NCBI RefSeq assembly: GCF_000730165.1
Contig: NZ_CP022110.1
Location: 2,363,501 to 2,427,500 of the forward strand
Length of the DNA: 64,000 nt
Direction: 5' to 3'
From: Nitrospirillum viridazoti CBAmc
GTDB taxonomy: Bacteria; Pseudomonadota; Alphaproteobacteria; Azospirillales; Azospirillaceae
This document shows, piece by piece, positions 62,691-64,000 of the stretch (the stretch's first letter is position 1; each line of letters begins with the position of its first letter). Under the pieces are notes generated by a model that was not told where the DNA came from, did no database searches, and saw only the letters and a list, made by a program, of their open reading frames with translations. The position numbers were made by a program, and so were the translations under genes.

Positions 62691-63390
62691 ATGCCCCGCC
62701 CCCGCAAGCCCACCTCCGAAATTATCATACAGTTGGGACCGCCCACCCTGCGGCCGGAGCTGGATGCCGGCCACGCCCATGACAGTCTGGTCTGCGGCGT
62801 GGACGAGGCGGGGCGCGGCCCCCTGGCCGGCCCGGTGGTCGCCGCCGCCGTCATCCTGCCCATCTGTTCCCCCGGCAGCACGGAAGCCCCGCCCTGGTGC
62901 GCCGGCATCAACGACAGCAAGAAGCTGACGGCCGCCGCCCGCGACACCCTGTTCGACGCCATCCGGGCCAACGCCCGCGTGGGCGTGGGCGTCAGCAGCG
63001 TGGAGGAGATCGACACCGTCAACATCCTGCAGGCGACCTTCCTGGCCATGCGGCGGGCGGTGGAGGCCCTGGTGGCCGATGGCGGCCCCGCCCCCCTGAC
63101 GGCCCTGGTGGACGGCAACCAGCGTCCACCGGGCCTGCCCTGCCCCCGCATCACCACCCTGGTCAGCGGCGACGCGCTGAGCCTGTCCATCGCCGCCGCG
63201 TCGATCATCGCCAAGGTCACCCGCGACCGTCTGATGGCGGATCTAGCCCTGTCGCACCCCGGTTATGGGTGGGAACGCAACGCCGGTTACGGCACGGCCG
63301 AACATCGTGACGCAATCAAGATATTGGGGGTCACGCCCGCTCACCGCCGTACATTTGCTCCAATCTCAGAACAGTTGGCTCTAAACCTTT

Positions 63391-63392
<2 letters not shown>
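62691..63392 (+). CDS. rnhB: Ribonuclease HII
   Basis: 233 residues. Removes ribonucleotides from DNA. VCGVDEAGRGPLAGPVVAAAV (catalytic Asp-Glu), INDSKKLTAAAR, ALVDGNQRP (Asp), SIAAASIIAKVTRDRLM and LSHPGYGWERNAGYGTAEH (Asp/His region) are all in place. The N-terminal about 30 residues are a basic extension. ATG 62691 is used. Followed by ccrM in the same direction, a conserved alphaproteobacterial pairing. Confidence 0.95.

Positions 63393-64000
<608 letters not shown>

Overview
This is a GC-rich (about two thirds G+C) chromosomal window that reads as an alphaproteobacterium, most like Azospirillaceae/Rhodospirillales. The evidence is an sdhCDAB operon, ffh-rpsP-rimM-trmD-rplS, an rnhB-ccrM pair whose promoter is packed with GANTC sites, an alphaproteobacterial SOS box (GTTC-N7-GTTC), carD, and a TonB-ExbB-ExbD-ExbD cluster. 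The genus cannot be fixed from sequence reading alone. Almost all ordinary genes are dense and intact. No tRNA, rRNA, CRISPR array or prophage was seen.

Layout. 1-5 kb: the N-terminal part of a pentapeptide-repeat protein running off the left edge, two small genes, asd, a secreted protein and a CitE-like CoA-ester lyase. 4.9-8.4 kb: two paralogous secreted proteins of unknown function. The first is split by a complete IS110-family element of about 1.46 kb (5698-7162). Its ends can be fixed to the base with the intact paralog, and its left end looks like a bridge-RNA locus. 8.5-13.1 kb: a GNAT acetyltransferase and sdhCDAB. 13.3-24.7 kb: four tandem paralogs of a roughly 900-residue polytopic membrane protein resembling YfhO/GT-C glycosyltransferases, with one convergent lipoprotein gene between copies 3 and 4. 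24.7-32.4 kb (minus strand): lipoprotein, yciB, AMP nucleosidase, a catalase-related protein, ftsY, mtaB and dapF. 32.6-35.8 kb (minus): GtrA flippase, GT2 glycosyltransferase and a GT-C-like membrane protein, i.e. a three-component glycan-modification operon that may be linked to the 13-25 kb array. 35.9-37.2 kb: a second pentapeptide protein. 37.5-41.6 kb: a possible small RNA, then ffh-rpsP-rimM-trmD-rplS. 41.7-48.6 kb: LysR regulator divergent from a hypothetical protein plus quinone oxidoreductase, a lipoprotein, a lone peptide-binding protein and an orphan PAS histidine kinase. 49-56.4 kb: fdxA, carD, a metallophosphoesterase-like protein lacking its metal ligands, moaB, a ParA-like ATPase, ftsE without ftsX, a fatty-acid desaturase with an unusual tail, and an SOS-boxed PA0069-type radical SAM protein. 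56.5-60.5 kb (minus): tonB-exbB-exbD-exbD and a TPR protein. 61-64 kb: hemN with an FNR-like box, rnhB, and the start of ccrM.

The most interesting parts are the IS110 element and the 13-25 kb array. The IS110 element has its native target reconstructable, a circle-junction promoter and candidate guide segments matching target and donor. The four-copy YfhO-like array, together with the GtrA/GT2/GT-C operon, looks like an elaborated surface-glycosylation system.
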